46,434 nt of DNA, taken from positions 53,883-100,316 of the forward strand of contig NZ_JANLJJ010000082.1 of the NCBI RefSeq assembly GCF_029255545.1. The letters are read 5' to 3'. This document shows positions 35,803 to 44,894 of the stretch, in pieces. The stretch comes from Ferrovibrio sp. (GTDB taxonomy: Bacteria; Pseudomonadota; Alphaproteobacteria; Ferrovibrionales; Ferrovibrionaceae). A program made the translations under genes and the position numbers. A model generated the notes under the pieces. It was given only the letters and a program-made list of their open reading frames with translations, was not told where the DNA came from and did no database searches. Position 1 is the first letter of the stretch, and every line of letters begins with the position of its first letter.

Positions 35803-37539
35803 ATGACCTCCTCCTCTCGAACGCCTTCTATTCAGTCTACCCCCAGCTTCGCCGAGCTGTTCACGCCAAAGCTGGTGACCATCCTGCGCGAGGGTTATCG
35901 ACTGGGCGATCTGCGCGCCGACGCGATGGCCGGTCTGACCGTGGCGATCGTCGCCATTCCGCTCTCCATGGCAATCGCCATCGCCTCCGGCGTTACGCCC
36001 GACCGCGGCCTCTACACGGCGATCATCGGCGGTTTCCTGATCTCGGCGCTGGGCGGCAGCCGTTTCCAGATTGGCGGCCCCGCCGGCGCTTTCATCGTGC
36101 TGGTGGCGGCCACCGTAGAGCGGCATGGCGTCGACGGCCTGGTGCTGGCCACCATGATGTCGGGCGTCTTCCTTCTGGTTGGCGGCTTCCTGCGGCTCGG
36201 CACCTATGTGAAATTCATTCCCTATCCGGTGACGGTGGGTTTCACCGCCGGCATCGCGGTCATCATCTTCGCCAGCCAGATTCGCGACCTGCTCGGCCTC
36301 ACCTTCGCCGGCAAGGAGCCGGGCGAATTGCTGCCCAAGCTGGCTGCCATCGGCGATGCCCTGCCCAGCTTCACGCCACCGGCCGTGGCGCTGGCGCTGC
36401 TCACCATCGGCGTAATCGCCGGACTAAAGCGCTGGCAGCCACACTGGCCCGGCATGCTGATCGCCGTCAGCCTGGCGGCGGCGATCACCGGCATCTTCAA
36501 TCTGCCGGTGGAAACCATCGGCACCAAATTCGGCGGCATCCCGCGCAGTTTGCCGCTGCCATCCCTGCCCGTCTTCTCGCTCGATCTCGCCCGCGCCGTA
36601 CTGCCCGATGCCATTGCTTTCGCATTGCTGGGAGCCATCGAATCCCTGCTCTCGGCCATCGTGGCCGACGGCATGACCGGCCGGCGGCATCGTTCGAACT
36701 GCGAACTGGTGGCCCAGGGGGCGGCGAATATCGGCTCGGCCCTGTTCGGCGGCATCTGCGTCACCGGCACCATCGCGCGCACGGCGACCAATGTGCGTGC
36801 CGGCGCGCGCGGTCCGGTGGCCGGCATGCTGCATGCCCTGTTCGTGCTGCTGTTCATGCTGATCGCCGCACCGCTGGCCAGTTACATCCCGCTGGCGGCT
36901 TTGGCCGGCGTACTCGCCGTGGTGGCCTGGAACATGGCGGAGAAACATGCCTTCACCACGCTGTTGCGTTCGTCCTGGGGCGATGCGGCGGTGCTGCTGG
37001 CCACCTTCCTGCTCACCATCTTCCGCGACCTCACCGAGGGCATCCTGGTCGGCTTCGGCCTGGGCACCCTGCTGTTCCTCAACCGCATGGCGCAGGCCAC
37101 CACGGTCGACAATCACGTGCCCTATGTGCCCGAAGACAAGGCCGACCACTACAATGGCGGCCGGCGGCGCTACGATCCCACGCTGGCCACCGATCCCGAT
37201 CTGCTGATCTATCGCATCTCGGGCGCCTTCTTCTTCGGTGCGGCCTCTACCGTTGGCGCGGTGCTGGATCGCATCGCCGACCGGCCGAAGACCTTCATCC
37301 TCGATTTCTCGGCAGTGCCGTTCCTCGACTCAACCGCGGCCAACACCATCGAGGGCGTGGCGCGCAAGGCGCAGCGCAGCGGCGTGACCCTGATCCTCAC
37401 CGGCGTACCCAAGCATGTGCGCCATGTACTGTGGACCCATGGTGTGCATCCGCCGCTGGTCCGGTACAAGCGCTCGATCGATGCCGCGCTGGCCGACCTC
37501 AAGCACCCCGATGGCGCAGCCGTGCCAGCGGAAGCCTGA
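35803..37539 (+). CDS. SulP family inorganic anion transporter with STAS domain
   Basis: This 578-residue inner-membrane transporter has the SulP N-terminal signature (DAMAGLTVAIVAIPLSMAIA, GLYTAIIGGFLISALGGSRF, QIGGPAGAFIVLVAATV). About 10-14 hydrophobic segments follow, then a cytoplasmic STAS domain (FILDFSAVPFLDSTAANTIE, at about residues 450-560). Substrates in this family are sulfate, bicarbonate, nitrate or dicarboxylates. The sequence does not decide, and no sulfate-assimilation or carbonic-anhydrase gene is next to it. Its last 41 bases overlap the 3' end of the convergent nnr gene. Confidence 0.92.
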   Translation: MTSSSRTPSIQSTPSFAELFTPKLVTILREGYRLGDLRADAMAGLTVAIVAIPLSMAIAIASGVTPDRGLYTAIIGGFLISALGGSRFQIGGPAGAFIVLVAATVERHGVDGLVLATMMSGVFLLVGGFLRLGTYVKFIPYPVTVGFTAGIAVIIFASQIRDLLGLTFAGKEPGELLPKLAAIGDALPSFTPPAVALALLTIGVIAGLKRWQPHWPGMLIAVSLAAAITGIFNLPVETIGTKFGGIPRSLPLPSLPVFSLDLARAVLPDAIAFALLGAIESLLSAIVADGMTGRRHRSNCELVAQGAANIGSALFGGICVTGTIARTATNVRAGARGPVAGMLHALFVLLFMLIAAPLASYIPLAALAGVLAVVAWNMAEKHAFTTLLRSSWGDAAVLLATFLLTIFRDLTEGILVGFGLGTLLFLNRMAQATTVDNHVPYVPEDKADHYNGGRRRYDPTLATDPDLLIYRISGAFFFGAASTVGAVLDRIADRPKTFILDFSAVPFLDSTAANTIEGVARKAQRSGVTLILTGVPKHVRHVLWTHGVHPPLVRYKRSIDAALADLKHPDGAAVPAEA

Positions 37540-38968
37540 CCGCCAGCGGCAGATCATCGGCAATCAGGCCTGGGCCGGCAGTCGTTGCTGCCGCGCCATG
37601 CAACCAGACGGCGGCGCAAGCCGCTTCAAATACCGGCATGGCCTGCGCAAGCAATCCGGCGCAGAAGCCGGCCAGCACATCGCCGGCGCCGGCTGTCGCC
37701 AGGTCGGGTGGCGCATTGGCATTGATCGCCAACCGGCCATCAGGCGATGCGATCACGGTATCGGCACCCTTCAGCACGATTACCGCCTTGCTGCGCTTTG
37801 CCGCCTGCCGCGCCCGCTCGAGCTTGGGCAGCGGCGCCAGATCGGGGAACAGACGGGCGAATTCGCCATCATGCGGCGTCAGGATGCAGGAACCGGCAAT
37901 CGCCCTGAACAGCGCTTTCGGATCATCGGCAAAACAGGTGAGCGCATCGGCATCCAGTACAACGGCGCGTTTTCTGGCCAGCGCATCGCGCACGGCCTGA
38001 GCCGTCGCCGCGCCGGCGCCGTTACCCGGCCCGAGCAGCAGCACATTGCGCCGGGCATCGGCAATCGCATGGCGCCAATCGGGAATGCCCTCGCAGGCCT
38101 GACGCATCAACGCATCCGGTCCGCCGCCCTGCAACAAAGCCTCGCGCGGCTGCGCCAGCGTCACCAGCCCCGCGCCGATACGCAGGGCGGCATGGCCTGC
38201 CAGCCGTGCCGCGCCGGCCAGCGCGCCGCCGCGCACTAGCACATGGCCGCGGGCATATTTGTGCCCGTCGACGCGCAATGCCGGCAGCGCCGCGCGCCAC
38301 AAGGCAGGATCGTTCTGCCACTGGCGTGGCTTGATCGCGTTCAGCACATCGGCCGGGATGCCGATATCGGCGACATGCAGATGGCCGCAGAGCTGGCGGC
38401 CGGGCAACAGCAGATGGCCGGGCTTGGGCCGGAAGAAGGTGACCGTGCGGGTGGCGCGGATGGCGACACCGCGTGGCTGCCCATCGTCGCCATGCAGGCC
38501 GCTGGGCAGATCGACGGCTACGATGGGCTTCCCCGATGCATTCACCGCCTCGACCAGCGCCAGCGCCGCACCGCTCAGGGGTTTGCCGAGGCCCGCGCCG
38601 AACAGTGCGTCGACAATCACGTCATGACCGGCAACCAGCGCCGGGGCTGGCATGGCGACAAGGCCGGTCCACTGCTTTGCCATCACTGCGGCATCGCCAC
38701 GCAAAACCGATACCTCGCCCAGCAGCATCACCGCCACGTTGCGGCCTGCGGCGGCCAGCAGACGCGCCGCCACGAAACCGTCGCCGCCATTGTTGCCCGG
38801 GCCACAGAGCACCAGCACGCTGCCATGCGGATGGTGCCGCTGCACCATGCGCGCCACGGCAGCACCCGCCGCTTCCATCAGTTGCTGCCCGGCCACACCG
38901 CCGGTGATGGCGCGGTGGTCGGCCTCGGCCATTTCGGCGACGGTCAGCAGGACGGCATTGTCGCTCAT
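37499..38968 (-). CDS. nnr: Bifunctional NAD(P)H-hydrate epimerase / ADP-dependent NAD(P)H-hydrate dehydratase
   Basis: 489 residues. It repairs hydrated, inactive NAD(P)H. The N-terminal YjeF_N epimerase domain has GPGNNGGDGF (56-65). The C-terminal ribokinase-like dehydratase domain has LTPHDGEFARLFPD, LKGADTVIASPDG and NAPPDLATAGAGDVLAG. Both domains and their length are normal. It is the last gene of a four-gene minus-strand operon; its start overlaps the amidase stop by one base (TGATG). Its end overlaps the convergent SulP gene by 41 bases. Confidence 0.95.
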   Translation of the reverse strand: MSDNAVLLTVAEMAEADHRAITGGVAGQQLMEAAGAAVARMVQRHHPHGSVLVLCGPGNNGGDGFVAARLLAAAGRNVAVMLLGEVSVLRGDAAVMAKQWTGLVAMPAPALVAGHDVIVDALFGAGLGKPLSGAALALVEAVNASGKPIVAVDLPSGLHGDDGQPRGVAIRATRTVTFFRPKPGHLLLPGRQLCGHLHVADIGIPADVLNAIKPRQWQNDPALWRAALPALRVDGHKYARGHVLVRGGALAGAARLAGHAALRIGAGLVTLAQPREALLQGGGPDALMRQACEGIPDWRHAIADARRNVLLLGPGNGAGAATAQAVRDALARKRAVVLDADALTCFADDPKALFRAIAGSCILTPHDGEFARLFPDLAPLPKLERARQAAKRSKAVIVLKGADTVIASPDGRLAINANAPPDLATAGAGDVLAGFCAGLLAQAMPVFEAACAAVWLHGAAATTAGPGLIADDLPLAVRLPLARLRHRGA

Positions 38969-40368
38969 CAGAGTGCGGGCCTCTTCCTGTGCCAGTCGGT
39001 GGCCGCCTCATAAGCGGCAGCGGCACGCAACACCAGATCGTCGCGATGCATCGGGCCAACCAGCTGCAGGCCGATCGGCAGGCCGGATTGCGAGAAGCCG
39101 CAAGGCACCGAGATCGCCGGCTGCTGGGTCAGGTTGAAGGGATAGCTGAACGGCGTCCAGGCCGTCCAATAGGCATCGCCCATGCTCTCCGGCGCCAGCC
39201 GTCCGGCCGTGAATGCCAGCACGGCGAGGCTGGGCGTCAGCAGCAGGTCGTATTTTTCATGGAACAGCTTCATCTGCACACCAAGTTTGGCGCGCGCCGT
39301 ACCGGCCTCGAGATACTGCTTCATGGTGATCGCCGCGCCGGCCTCATAGGTTTTTTTCAGGCCCGGATCGAGCAGACCGAATTTCTCCGGCGGCAGGGTC
39401 AGCATCGCGTTATAAGCGCCGGCGAACCAGTGGGTATGGAAGATCTCGACCGGGTCGGCAAAACCCGGGTCGACCTGTTCGACGATGGCGCCCAGAGCCG
39501 CCATCTGTTTCGCCGCCGCACCCACGGCGGCGGCGATTTCCGGATCGACCCTGGCATACCCCAGCGTCGGGCTGTAGGCGATCTTCAGGCCCTTCACGCC
39601 GCCCGTCAGGGCGGCGGCATAATCCAGGTGGTCGTATGGCAGCACGAACCAGTCGCGTGCATCGGGCCTGGCCATTTCGTTCAGCATCAGCGCCGCATCG
39701 CGCACCGTGCGGGTCATCGGACCGAGATGCGCCACCGTGCCGAAGGGGCTGAGCGGCGCCGCCGGCACGCGGCCGAAACTGGGCTTCAGGCCAACGATGC
39801 CGGTGAAGCCGGCCGGAATGCGGATTGAGCCGCCGCCATCGGTGCCAACCGCCAGCGGGCCAAGGCCAGCCGCAACCTGCGCCGAGGCGCCGCCGGACGA
39901 GCCGCCTGGCGTGGTGTCGAGGTTCCATGGATTGCGCGTGATGCCGGTGAGCGGCGAATCCGTCACACCCTTCCAGCCGAATTCCGGCGAGGTGGTCTTG
40001 CCCAGAATCACGCAGCCGGCACCACGCAACCGCGCCGTGACAGGCGCGTCTTCGGCCCAGTCCTGGTTCGGATCAACCGTCTTCGAACCGCGCAGCGTCG
40101 GCCAGCCTCTGGTGAGGATGATGTCCTTGATCGAGGCGGGCACGCCGTCGATGGGGCCGAGCGGCTTGCCCGCCTTCCAGCGCGCCTCCGACGCCTTCGC
40201 ATCACGCAGCGCACTGTCGGGATCGACCAGATTATAGGCATTGACCTTGGGATTGATCGTCTCGATGCGCGCCAGCAAAGCCTGCGTCACCTCCACCGGC
40301 GACAGCCGGCCGGACCGGTAGCCATCCGCCATGTCGGCAGCCGGCAGAAAGCACAGATCGTCACGCAT
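38968..40368 (-). CDS. Amidase (amidase signature family)
   Basis: 466 residues with the Ser-cisSer-Lys triad of the amidase signature family: Lys81 (ASIKDIIL), cis-Ser157 in GGSSGGAS and nucleophile Ser181 in GTDGGGSIRIPAG. Enzymes of this type hydrolyse linear amides, aryl amides or allophanate. The absence of gatB and gatC nearby and divergence outside the signature argue against GatA. It follows a cytochrome P450 gene by 16 bases and is coupled to nnr. The P450/SDR context suggests degradation of an amide-containing organic compound (inference). Confidence 0.9.
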   Translation of the reverse strand: MRDDLCFLPAADMADGYRSGRLSPVEVTQALLARIETINPKVNAYNLVDPDSALRDAKASEARWKAGKPLGPIDGVPASIKDIILTRGWPTLRGSKTVDPNQDWAEDAPVTARLRGAGCVILGKTTSPEFGWKGVTDSPLTGITRNPWNLDTTPGGSSGGASAQVAAGLGPLAVGTDGGGSIRIPAGFTGIVGLKPSFGRVPAAPLSPFGTVAHLGPMTRTVRDAALMLNEMARPDARDWFVLPYDHLDYAAALTGGVKGLKIAYSPTLGYARVDPEIAAAVGAAAKQMAALGAIVEQVDPGFADPVEIFHTHWFAGAYNAMLTLPPEKFGLLDPGLKKTYEAGAAITMKQYLEAGTARAKLGVQMKLFHEKYDLLLTPSLAVLAFTAGRLAPESMGDAYWTAWTPFSYPFNLTQQPAISVPCGFSQSGLPIGLQLVGPMHRDDLVLRAAAAYEAATDWHRKRPAL

Positions 40369-40384
40369 TACGGAAACCCCTTGT

Positions 40385-41770
40385 TCAACGCGGCAGCATG
40401 GTCATCGGCAGATCGGGCGATGGCCGCAGGGTGATCTTGGCAACCGGCGCCACCTTCGCGCCCGGCACTAGGCGGGCACGCAATTTCTGCGCCAGCGTGG
40501 CAAGGATAATGACGGCCTCGATCATGGCAAAGCCCTGGCCGATGCAGATGCGTGGCCCGGCGCCGAACGGCAGATAGGTATAGCGGCGGCGGCTCGCCGC
40601 TTTCCCGGGTGCGAAATTCTCTGGATCGAAGGCATCGGGATTTTGCCAGTACAGGCGGTGGCGATGCATGATCCAGGGCGAGATGATCATCATGGTACCG
40701 GCCGGAATATCGATGCGCTCGAATCTGTCGTCGGCGATCGCCTGACGTGCCGTGGTATGGGCCGGCGGATAGAGCCGCAGCGCCTCCTCGATCACCATGC
40801 GGGTATAGACCAGCTTGTCGTAATCGGCGTATTGCGCAGGTCGGCCGCCCAGCACGGCATCGAGTTCGGCATGCAGCTTTGCTTCGACAGCCGGCGCGTG
40901 GCTCAGCAGATACCAGGTCCAGGCCAGCGCGGTGGCCGTGGTCTCGTGGCCGGCGAGGAAGAAGGTCGCCATCTGGTCGCGCACTTCGCGGTCATCCAGC
41001 GTGCTGCCGCTTTCGTCATCGCGCGCCGCCAGCAGCAGGCCGAGCAGGTCGCTGCCCAATTCCCCGCCCTGTGCGGCGCGGTCGCGCCGCCGCTGGATCA
41101 GCGTGTTGATGATGGCGTCCATCTCGGCCAGGGCGCGCTGGCCCTCGGCCGCGTCGGGCCGCGGCACCCAGCGCGGCAGGCCCAGCAGGTCGGGAATATT
41201 GGGCCGCACGGTCACCTGGTAACGGTCCATCGCCGTGCCCACCGCCGAAACATCGGTACTGGCATCGGCGCCGAACATGGTGCGCGCGATGATATCCAGC
41301 GTCAGCAGCATCATCTGCTCGGCCATGTCGACGGTCTGGCCGGCCGGCAGCCTGACGAGCTTGTCGGCCAGGGCAGCGGAATATTCGGTCATGATCTCGG
41401 CAAAGCCGGCCAGCCGGCGCGGCTGGAAGATCGGCGCCATCATGCGGCGCTGGCGTTTCCAGTCCGCGCCCTCGCTGGTCAGCAGGCCGTTGCCCAGGCC
41501 GGGCTCCAGCATACGCTTGCCGACCGGATCGCGCTCGTAATTCGCCGCATTGTCGAGCATGACATGGCGGATCAACTCGGGATGATTGGCCATGATCATC
41601 GGCTTGAACAGCAGCCGATAGACGATGATGTCGCGCTCGAAAGTGTCTTTTGTATAGGTACCGATGGCGTTCTCGCGCAGGGTGCGGACCAGCTGCAGCA
41701 GCGGCAGCCGCGCTTCGTGCCGCGTCGGATAGGCCGGAATGAATCCCGCGATGTCGCTGGCCGCAGACAT
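40385..41770 (-). CDS. Cytochrome P450
   Basis: This 461-residue haem monooxygenase has the I-helix oxygen-activation motif AGHETTA, the K-helix EEALRLYPP (ExxR) and the haem-binding loop FGAGPRICIG with Cys409 as the iron ligand. No N-terminal membrane anchor is evident, so it is soluble and needs separate redox partners; none are encoded in the window. The sequence style (PFGAGPRICIGQGFAMIEA) is nearer to CYP4-like bacterial P450s than to CYP101-type. A GAGGG ribosome site precedes the ATG. It lies 9 bases after an SDR gene and 16 before the amidase gene. Confidence 0.95.
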   Translation of the reverse strand: MSAASDIAGFIPAYPTRHEARLPLLQLVRTLRENAIGTYTKDTFERDIIVYRLLFKPMIMANHPELIRHVMLDNAANYERDPVGKRMLEPGLGNGLLTSEGADWKRQRRMMAPIFQPRRLAGFAEIMTEYSAALADKLVRLPAGQTVDMAEQMMLLTLDIIARTMFGADASTDVSAVGTAMDRYQVTVRPNIPDLLGLPRWVPRPDAAEGQRALAEMDAIINTLIQRRRDRAAQGGELGSDLLGLLLAARDDESGSTLDDREVRDQMATFFLAGHETTATALAWTWYLLSHAPAVEAKLHAELDAVLGGRPAQYADYDKLVYTRMVIEEALRLYPPAHTTARQAIADDRFERIDIPAGTMMIISPWIMHRHRLYWQNPDAFDPENFAPGKAASRRRYTYLPFGAGPRICIGQGFAMIEAVIILATLAQKLRARLVPGAKVAPVAKITLRPSPDLPMTMLPR

Positions 41771-41779
41771 ATCGTGCCC

Positions 41780-42544
41780 TCAGATCGTCGTTGTCATGCC
41801 GCCATCGACGACAAGCAGATGACCATTCACATAGGAGGCCGCCGGCGAGGCCAGGAACAGCGCCGCGCCGGCCAGCTCCTCCGGCTTGCCCCAGCGCCGC
41901 AAAGGCGTGCGCTCGTTGATGAACTGCACGAATTCAGGCCGGTCGAGCAGCTCGCGGTTGATCTCGGTCTCGAAATAACCGGGCGCGATGGCGTTGCAGG
42001 TGACGCCAGCATGACCAAGTTCAGCCGCGAACGATTTGGTCAGGCCGAGCAGGCCATGCTTGGCCGCGGTATAGGCCGGAATGCTGGCGCGCCCCTTGAT
42101 CGAGAGCACCGAGCCGATATTGATGATGCGGCCATAGCCGCGTTTCGCCATGCCCAGAGCCGCCGCGCGCGACAGGGCGAAAGCGGCGGTGAGATCGACC
42201 TCCAGCACCGCGCGCCAGTCATCCAGCGTCACGTCTTCCAGCGGCTTGCGGATATTGATGCCCGCATTGTTGACCAGGATATCGAGCTTGCCATGGGTTT
42301 TCTCGATGGCGGCAATGGTTGCCTCGACGGCCGCAGAATCCGAAACATCGAAGACCGCCGTCTCCACCAGCCCGTGTTTGCGTACCACATCGGCGGCGGT
42401 GGACAGGGTTTCGGGATGTCGGCCGTTGATCACCATCAGCGCGCCGGCCTCGGCAAACAGCTTGGCGAATTCCAGCCCGAAGCCGCGCGAGGCGCCGGTG
42501 ATCAGTGCCACCTGGCCGGTGAGGTCGAACAGACGCTGCAGCAT
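41780..42544 (-). CDS. SDR family oxidoreductase
   Basis: This 254-residue classical short-chain dehydrogenase has the GASRGFG nucleotide-binding loop (17-23), NNAG (92-95), and catalytic Ser145, Tyr158 and Lys162 (YTAAK). The pattern near the end (LFLASPAASYVNGHLLVVDG) is typical of gluconate 5-dehydrogenase-like and 3-oxoacyl-reductase-like members. It is the first gene of the SDR-P450-amidase-nnr operon. The P450 may produce an alcohol for it to oxidise, but the substrate is not known. Confidence 0.9.
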   Translation of the reverse strand: MLQRLFDLTGQVALITGASRGFGLEFAKLFAEAGALMVINGRHPETLSTAADVVRKHGLVETAVFDVSDSAAVEATIAAIEKTHGKLDILVNNAGINIRKPLEDVTLDDWRAVLEVDLTAAFALSRAAALGMAKRGYGRIINIGSVLSIKGRASIPAYTAAKHGLLGLTKSFAAELGHAGVTCNAIAPGYFETEINRELLDRPEFVQFINERTPLRRWGKPEELAGAALFLASPAASYVNGHLLVVDGGMTTTI

Positions 42545-42639
42545 GTTCCGCTCCCTTGTCGTTGGCCTGAGTTTAGCGGTTTGGCCGCTGGACTCCAGCC
42601 CGCAAGCCTCCCTACCATGACAGCAACAGGAGGAATCCC

Positions 42640-43701
42640 ATGGCCATGCTGCGCTGCTATCAGGTCGCCGAATTCGGCAAACCGCTTGCCGTTGCGGAAA
42701 AGCCGCTGCCCGAGCCGACCGGCCGTCAGGTGCTGGTGAAGGTGGAACGCTGCGGGGTCTGTCACAGCGACCTGCATATCTGGGACGGCTATTTCGACCT
42801 GGGCGGCGGCAAGAAGGTGGTGGCCGCCAACAATGGCGCGCTGCTGCCGCTTACCCCCGGCCATGAGATCGTCGGCACCGTCGCCGCCGCCGGCCCGGAT
42901 GCGATATCGGCCAAGGCCGGCCAGCGCCGGCTGGTCTTCCCCTGGATCGGCTGCGGCAGCTGCCCGCCCTGCCGTGACGGCAACGAGCATCTCTGCGCTG
43001 GCGCCCAGCAGGCGATCGGCATCTTCGCCGATGGCGGCTATGCCAGTCATGTGCTGGTGCCGGATGAAAAGTATCTGCTCGATATCGGCAATCTTGATCC
43101 GGCGCTGGCCGCCACCTATGCCTGCTCAGGCCTGACCGCCTATTCCGCGCTGAAGAAAATCGGCCGGCTGCGGCCCGACCACGACCTGCTGATCGTCGGC
43201 GCCGGCGGCGTCGGTCTGAATGCCGTGGCTTTGGCAAAGATCATGACCGGCGTGGCGCCCATCGTGGCCGATCTCGATCCCGCGAAGCGTACCGCCGCCA
43301 TGCAGCTTGGCGCCAAGGCCGCCATCGATCCGCGCGAGGCCGATGCGGGCAAGACCCTGTTCAAGACCACCGGCGGCGTGATGGCGGCGGTGGATTTCGC
43401 TGGCTCGGATGCCAGCTTCGCCTTCGCCTATGCCGCTTTGCGCAAGGGTGGGCATCTGGTCACCGTCGGCCTGCTGGGCGGCCAGGCCACCATTTCCATC
43501 GGCCTGCACGTGATGAAGGGCCTGCGCCTGAGCGGCTCTTACGTGGGCAGCCTGATCGAATTGCAGGAATTGCTGCGGCTGGCGCAGCAGACCGCCCTGC
43601 CCGCCCTGCCGATCACGGCAGCTCCGCTGGATCAGGCCACGGCATCGCTGGAAAAACTGAAAGCCGGCCTGGTGATCGGCCGCATCGTGCTGGAAGCCTG
43701 A
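42640..43701 (+). CDS. Zinc-dependent alcohol dehydrogenase
   Basis: This 353-residue medium-chain dehydrogenase has catalytic-zinc ligands in CGVCHSD (Cys38) and GHE (His75, Glu76). Four structural-zinc cysteines lie at 105, 108, 111 and 119 (CGSCPPCRDGNEHLC). The nucleotide-binding turn is VGAGGVGLNAVALAK. The family oxidises alcohols or reduces aldehydes with NAD(P). An AGGAGG ribosome site lies just before the ATG at 42640. It diverges from the SDR-P450 operon across a 95-base spacer, so shared regulation is possible. It converges on the FIST gene with a 3-base gap. Confidence 0.93.
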   Translation: MAMLRCYQVAEFGKPLAVAEKPLPEPTGRQVLVKVERCGVCHSDLHIWDGYFDLGGGKKVVAANNGALLPLTPGHEIVGTVAAAGPDAISAKAGQRRLVFPWIGCGSCPPCRDGNEHLCAGAQQAIGIFADGGYASHVLVPDEKYLLDIGNLDPALAATYACSGLTAYSALKKIGRLRPDHDLLIVGAGGVGLNAVALAKIMTGVAPIVADLDPAKRTAAMQLGAKAAIDPREADAGKTLFKTTGGVMAAVDFAGSDASFAFAYAALRKGGHLVTVGLLGGQATISIGLHVMKGLRLSGSYVGSLIELQELLRLAQQTALPALPITAAPLDQATASLEKLKAGLVIGRIVLEA

Positions 43702-43704
43702 GCT

Positions 43705-44799
43705 TCAGAGGAACAGCGCCAGCACGCCGGTATAGCCGTAGAGCCGCGACTGGGCGATCTCGCCGCCGCAATACATGCCGATCAGCGGCAGATCGGGGAA
43801 TACCGCCTGGATGCGGGCCAGCTCACCCGGCTCCTGCACGAACTGGTCTTGGCAGCGCGCCATGCAGGAGAACCACAAAGCGCCGCGCGGCATGCGATCG
43901 CCGCAGCGGCGTTTGAGGTCGGCCAGCATGCGGTCCATGTCGTGTCCGGCGCTTTCGACATCGCGGCGACAGAAGAACAACTGGTCGCCGTCTTCGATCA
44001 TCGCGCCGATGGCGATGCCGCCGGCCTGCGGATCGATACCGATGATGTTGCGCACCAGATAATCCGGCCGGTCGGCACCAGTGATCGGCAACCCCACCAT
44101 CAGGCCATTGGAAAGCTGGCGCAGGTCCTGCAGCGACTGCACGGCAAAACTGTCGCGCAACACGTTGTAGGCCGGCTGGCCGTCGAGTTCGAGGACCACG
44201 TTGCCATCGGCAGCCGTCACCATATGCACGTCGCCAAGCTGGGCGCAGCCCTGGGTCAGCGCCGTCAGCACCGGCTGGGCCTGCGAGAAAACGATGCCGG
44301 AGACGCCGCCCTCGGTGAGGCTGCCGGCCCATTGCGGGCGCGGGCCACGCGCGGCGATCAGCCCGCCGACCAGATAGGCACCGCAGGCTTCGGCGAAATC
44401 CTCGATCAGTTCCGGCAGGGCCGGCACCTGCGGGTCTGCATGCACCACGCCGAGCCAGCCCTGCGGCCGTTCGGTGGGGCGGCGGAACAGTTTCGCGCTG
44501 CCGTCCGGCACGGTGCCGACCAGGCAGGCCACCACCGGTTCGTCGCAGTATTCGGTGTCGCCGGCGGCAATGCTGTAGCCGCAGGCGCCAACCATGTCGG
44601 CGATACCGGTCGCTTCGCTCAGGCGTTTCAGAATCTGCGGCAGGCGCTCGGCCATGCGGTCGCTGACATAGACGAAGCCGACATTGGCGGATTCGCTGAG
44701 CGGCATGAGCTGCAGCAGGCAGCCATCGACCGCCATGCGCCAGTCCTCTGCTGCGCCGACACCGAGACGGAATCGCGCACCCGTGGTCTGCTCGCTCAT
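43705..44799 (-). CDS. FIST domain protein (FIST_N and FIST_C)
   Basis: This 364-residue protein has the two-part FIST layout. The N-terminal domain includes ADMVGACGYSIAAGDTEY and EACGAYLVGGLIAA. The C-terminal domain includes RNIIGIDPQAGGIAIGAMIE, CRRDVESAGHDM and the closing PLIGMYCGGEIAQ. FIST is a proposed small-molecule sensory domain that occurs in signalling proteins or alone. No kinase, cyclase or receiver is fused here. A GAGGAGAAG ribosome site precedes the ATG. Its role is unknown; neighbours give no strong hint. Confidence 0.9.
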   Translation of the reverse strand: MSEQTTGARFRLGVGAAEDWRMAVDGCLLQLMPLSESANVGFVYVSDRMAERLPQILKRLSEATGIADMVGACGYSIAAGDTEYCDEPVVACLVGTVPDGSAKLFRRPTERPQGWLGVVHADPQVPALPELIEDFAEACGAYLVGGLIAARGPRPQWAGSLTEGGVSGIVFSQAQPVLTALTQGCAQLGDVHMVTAADGNVVLELDGQPAYNVLRDSFAVQSLQDLRQLSNGLMVGLPITGADRPDYLVRNIIGIDPQAGGIAIGAMIEDGDQLFFCRRDVESAGHDMDRMLADLKRRCGDRMPRGALWFSCMARCQDQFVQEPGELARIQAVFPDLPLIGMYCGGEIAQSRLYGYTGVLALFL

Positions 44800-44894
44800 G
44801 CGCTTCTCCTCTGCCCAGACTTCACACTATAATAGTCAGGGCCGTGGCGGGAATGCGTCAAAGGCGAAAAAATGATCTGTGATGGGAGGACGCA

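Noticed and set aside
40643-42739. 698-codon plus-strand open frame
   Set aside because: It is antisense to the cytochrome P450 and SDR genes, whose motifs are intact. The translation is low-complexity (His, Gln, Arg, Gly rich), as expected of the opposite strand of GC-rich coding DNA.
44828-44833. TATAAT between the FIST and DUF2147 genes
   Set aside because: It is a perfect -10 hexamer, but no -35 element is found at a proper distance for the plus strand, and the minus-strand reading is also weak.
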